Position numbers and translations under genes: made by a program. From Maritimibacter alkaliphilus HTCC2654 (lineage in GTDB: Bacteria > Pseudomonadota > Alphaproteobacteria > Rhodobacterales > Rhodobacteraceae), in assembly GCF_000152805.1 (NCBI RefSeq), contig NZ_CH902578.1, positions 1,549,927 through 1,613,926 on the forward strand: DNA of 64,000 bases, read 5' to 3'. Under the pieces are notes generated by a model. That model saw only the letters and a program-made list of their open reading frames with translations, made no database searches and was not told the origin of the DNA. Positions within the stretch are counted from its first letter, which is position 1, and each line of letters starts with the position of its first letter. Below are positions 63,062-64,000 of the stretch, one piece after another.

Positions 63062-64000
63062 CCAAACCGAACATCCTGATCCTGATGGTGGACCAGTTGA
63101 ACGGAACGCTGTTTCCCGATGGTCCTGCCGACTGGCTTCACGCCCCGAACCTGAAACGGCTTGCGGCGCGCTCGGTCCGGTTCAAGAACGCCTACACCGC
63201 CTCGCCGCTCTGCGCGCCGGGGCGGGCGGCGTTCATGTCGGGGCAGTTGCCCAGCCGGAACGGCGTCTATGACAACGCCGCCGAGTTCCGCTCGGACATC
63301 CCCACCTATGCCCACCATCTGCGGCGGGCGGGCTATTACACCGCGCTGTCCGGCAAGATGCACTTCGTCGGCCCGGATCAGCTGCACGGCTTCGAGGAAC
63401 GGCTGACCACCGACATCTATCCCGCCGATTTCGGCTGGACCCCGGATTACCGCAAACCCGGTGAGCGGATCGACTGGTGGTATCACAACATGGGCTCGGT
63501 CACGGGGTCGGGCGTCGCCGAGATTTCCAACCAGATGGAATACGACGACGAGGTCGCGCATTTCGCCAAGATGAAGGTCTATGACCTCGCCCGCGCCAAG
63601 GACGACCGCCCGTGGTGCCTGACCGTCAGCTTCACGCATCCGCACGATCCTTACGTGGCGCGCAAGAAATACTGGGATCTTTACGAGGACTGCGCGCATC
63701 TGCTGCCTGAGGTGCCCGCGATGGATTACGCGGACCACGACCCCCATTCCCAGCGCATCTTCGACGCGAACGACTGGCGCAGCTATGACATTTCGGACGA
63801 CGATATTCGTCGGTCGCGCCGCGCCTATTTCGCCAACATCAGCTATCTCGACGACAAGATCGGGGAAATTCTCGAGGCGCTCGAGACCACGCGGCAGGAG
63901 GCGACGATCCTCTTTGTCTCGGACCACGGCGATATGCTGGGCGAGCGCGGGCTTTGGTTCAAGATGAGCTTTTTCGAAGGCTCTTCCCGCGTGCCGCTGA
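63058..64000 (+). CDS. betC: Choline-sulfatase BetC (3' end outside window)
   Basis: At least 314 residues of a sulfatase, open at the window end. The start MTKPNILILMVDQLNGTLFP holds the metal-binding Asp, and Cys52 in PLCAPGRAAFMSG is the CxPxR site converted to formylglycine. VSDHGDMLGERG is the second metal box. The protein fits choline-sulfatase, which frees choline from choline-O-sulfate. It overlaps betI by four bases. The C-terminal substrate-specificity part is not in the window, so the exact enzyme is inferred from context. Confidence 0.9.
   Translation, partial: MTKPNILILMVDQLNGTLFPDGPADWLHAPNLKRLAARSVRFKNAYTASPLCAPGRAAFMSGQLPSRNGVYDNAAEFRSDIPTYAHHLRRAGYYTALSGKMHFVGPDQLHGFEERLTTDIYPADFGWTPDYRKPGERIDWWYHNMGSVTGSGVAEISNQMEYDDEVAHFAKMKVYDLARAKDDRPWCLTVSFTHPHDPYVARKKYWDLYEDCAHLLPEVPAMDYADHDPHSQRIFDANDWRSYDISDDDIRRSRRAYFANISYLDDKIGEILEALETTRQEATILFVSDHGDMLGERGLWFKMSFFEGSSRVPL

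Noticed and set aside
1-64000. tRNA genes, insertion sequences, phage genes or replication origin
   Set aside because: None was recognised on either strand; no GTTC-A-type T-loops in tRNA context, transposase or integrase motifs were seen.

Overview
This 64 kb window reads as a chromosomal segment of a Rhodobacteraceae (roseobacter-type) alphaproteobacterium. It is GC-rich and densely coding. Rhodobacterales-style gene sets support the assignment: an FdsGBAD formate dehydrogenase, a choXWV/betI/betC choline locus, a run of PerM, HdaA, polyphosphate kinase and exopolyphosphatase, a DUF1127 gene beside a LysR regulator, and many proteins typical of roseobacters. I see no prophage, insertion sequence, integrase, CRISPR array or tRNA gene.

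Layout. 1-3 kb: end of rsgA, a Hint-domain protein, an LpxR-like outer-membrane protein. 3.2-10.4 kb: a LysR regulator and the formate dehydrogenase operon fdsG-fdsB-DUF4287-fdsA-fdhD-fdsD, with matching LysR-type operators in front of the regulator and the operon. 10.4-15 kb: esterase, Rrf2 regulator, methyltransferase, a fasciclin protein behind a promoter that looks RpoE/ChrR-type, then three homologous small RNA genes with conserved GGAAC-type promoters. 15-21.6 kb: PerM, HdaA, ppk1, sulfotransferase-like, ppx. 21.6-30.7 kb: housekeeping and metabolic genes, two regulators, DUF1127, Bax-1. 30.7-38.4 kb: GNAT, rpmG, RNase P RNA (minus strand), a murein amidase without a normal start codon, gatA/gatC, ceramidase, tadA, rluB. 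38.7-45.2 kb: a probable envelope-stress module (tiny membrane ORF, XpaC, TelA, DUF2927 lipoprotein, SPFH-GYF protein, NTF2-like, zinc-ribbon membrane protein). 45.2-48.2 kb: nitroreductase, a frameshifted PfkB kinase, dtd, an MpaB-like oxygenase.

The most striking unit is 48.2-52.9 kb on the minus strand. A clear guanidine-I (ykkC) riboswitch precedes an ABC importer (binding protein, permease, ATPase), an agmatinase-family enzyme with a long N-terminal extension, and a small protein with 18 histidines in its first 33 residues. I read this as a guanidine uptake and hydrolysis operon. The enzyme is probably a nickel guanidine hydrolase rather than an agmatinase, and the His-rich protein is a candidate metal-delivery factor.

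53-64 kb: a glycosyltransferase and a GFA protein, then osmolyte metabolism. A dimethylglycine/sarcosine dehydrogenase-type enzyme, a HExxH lipoprotein, choV, choW, two tandem secreted paralogues and choX run leftward. betI and betC (cut by the window end) run rightward. A 20-bp palindrome between choX and betI is the expected BetI operator.

Coordinates come from reading the sequence by eye. Family names are recognition of protein motifs, not database results.
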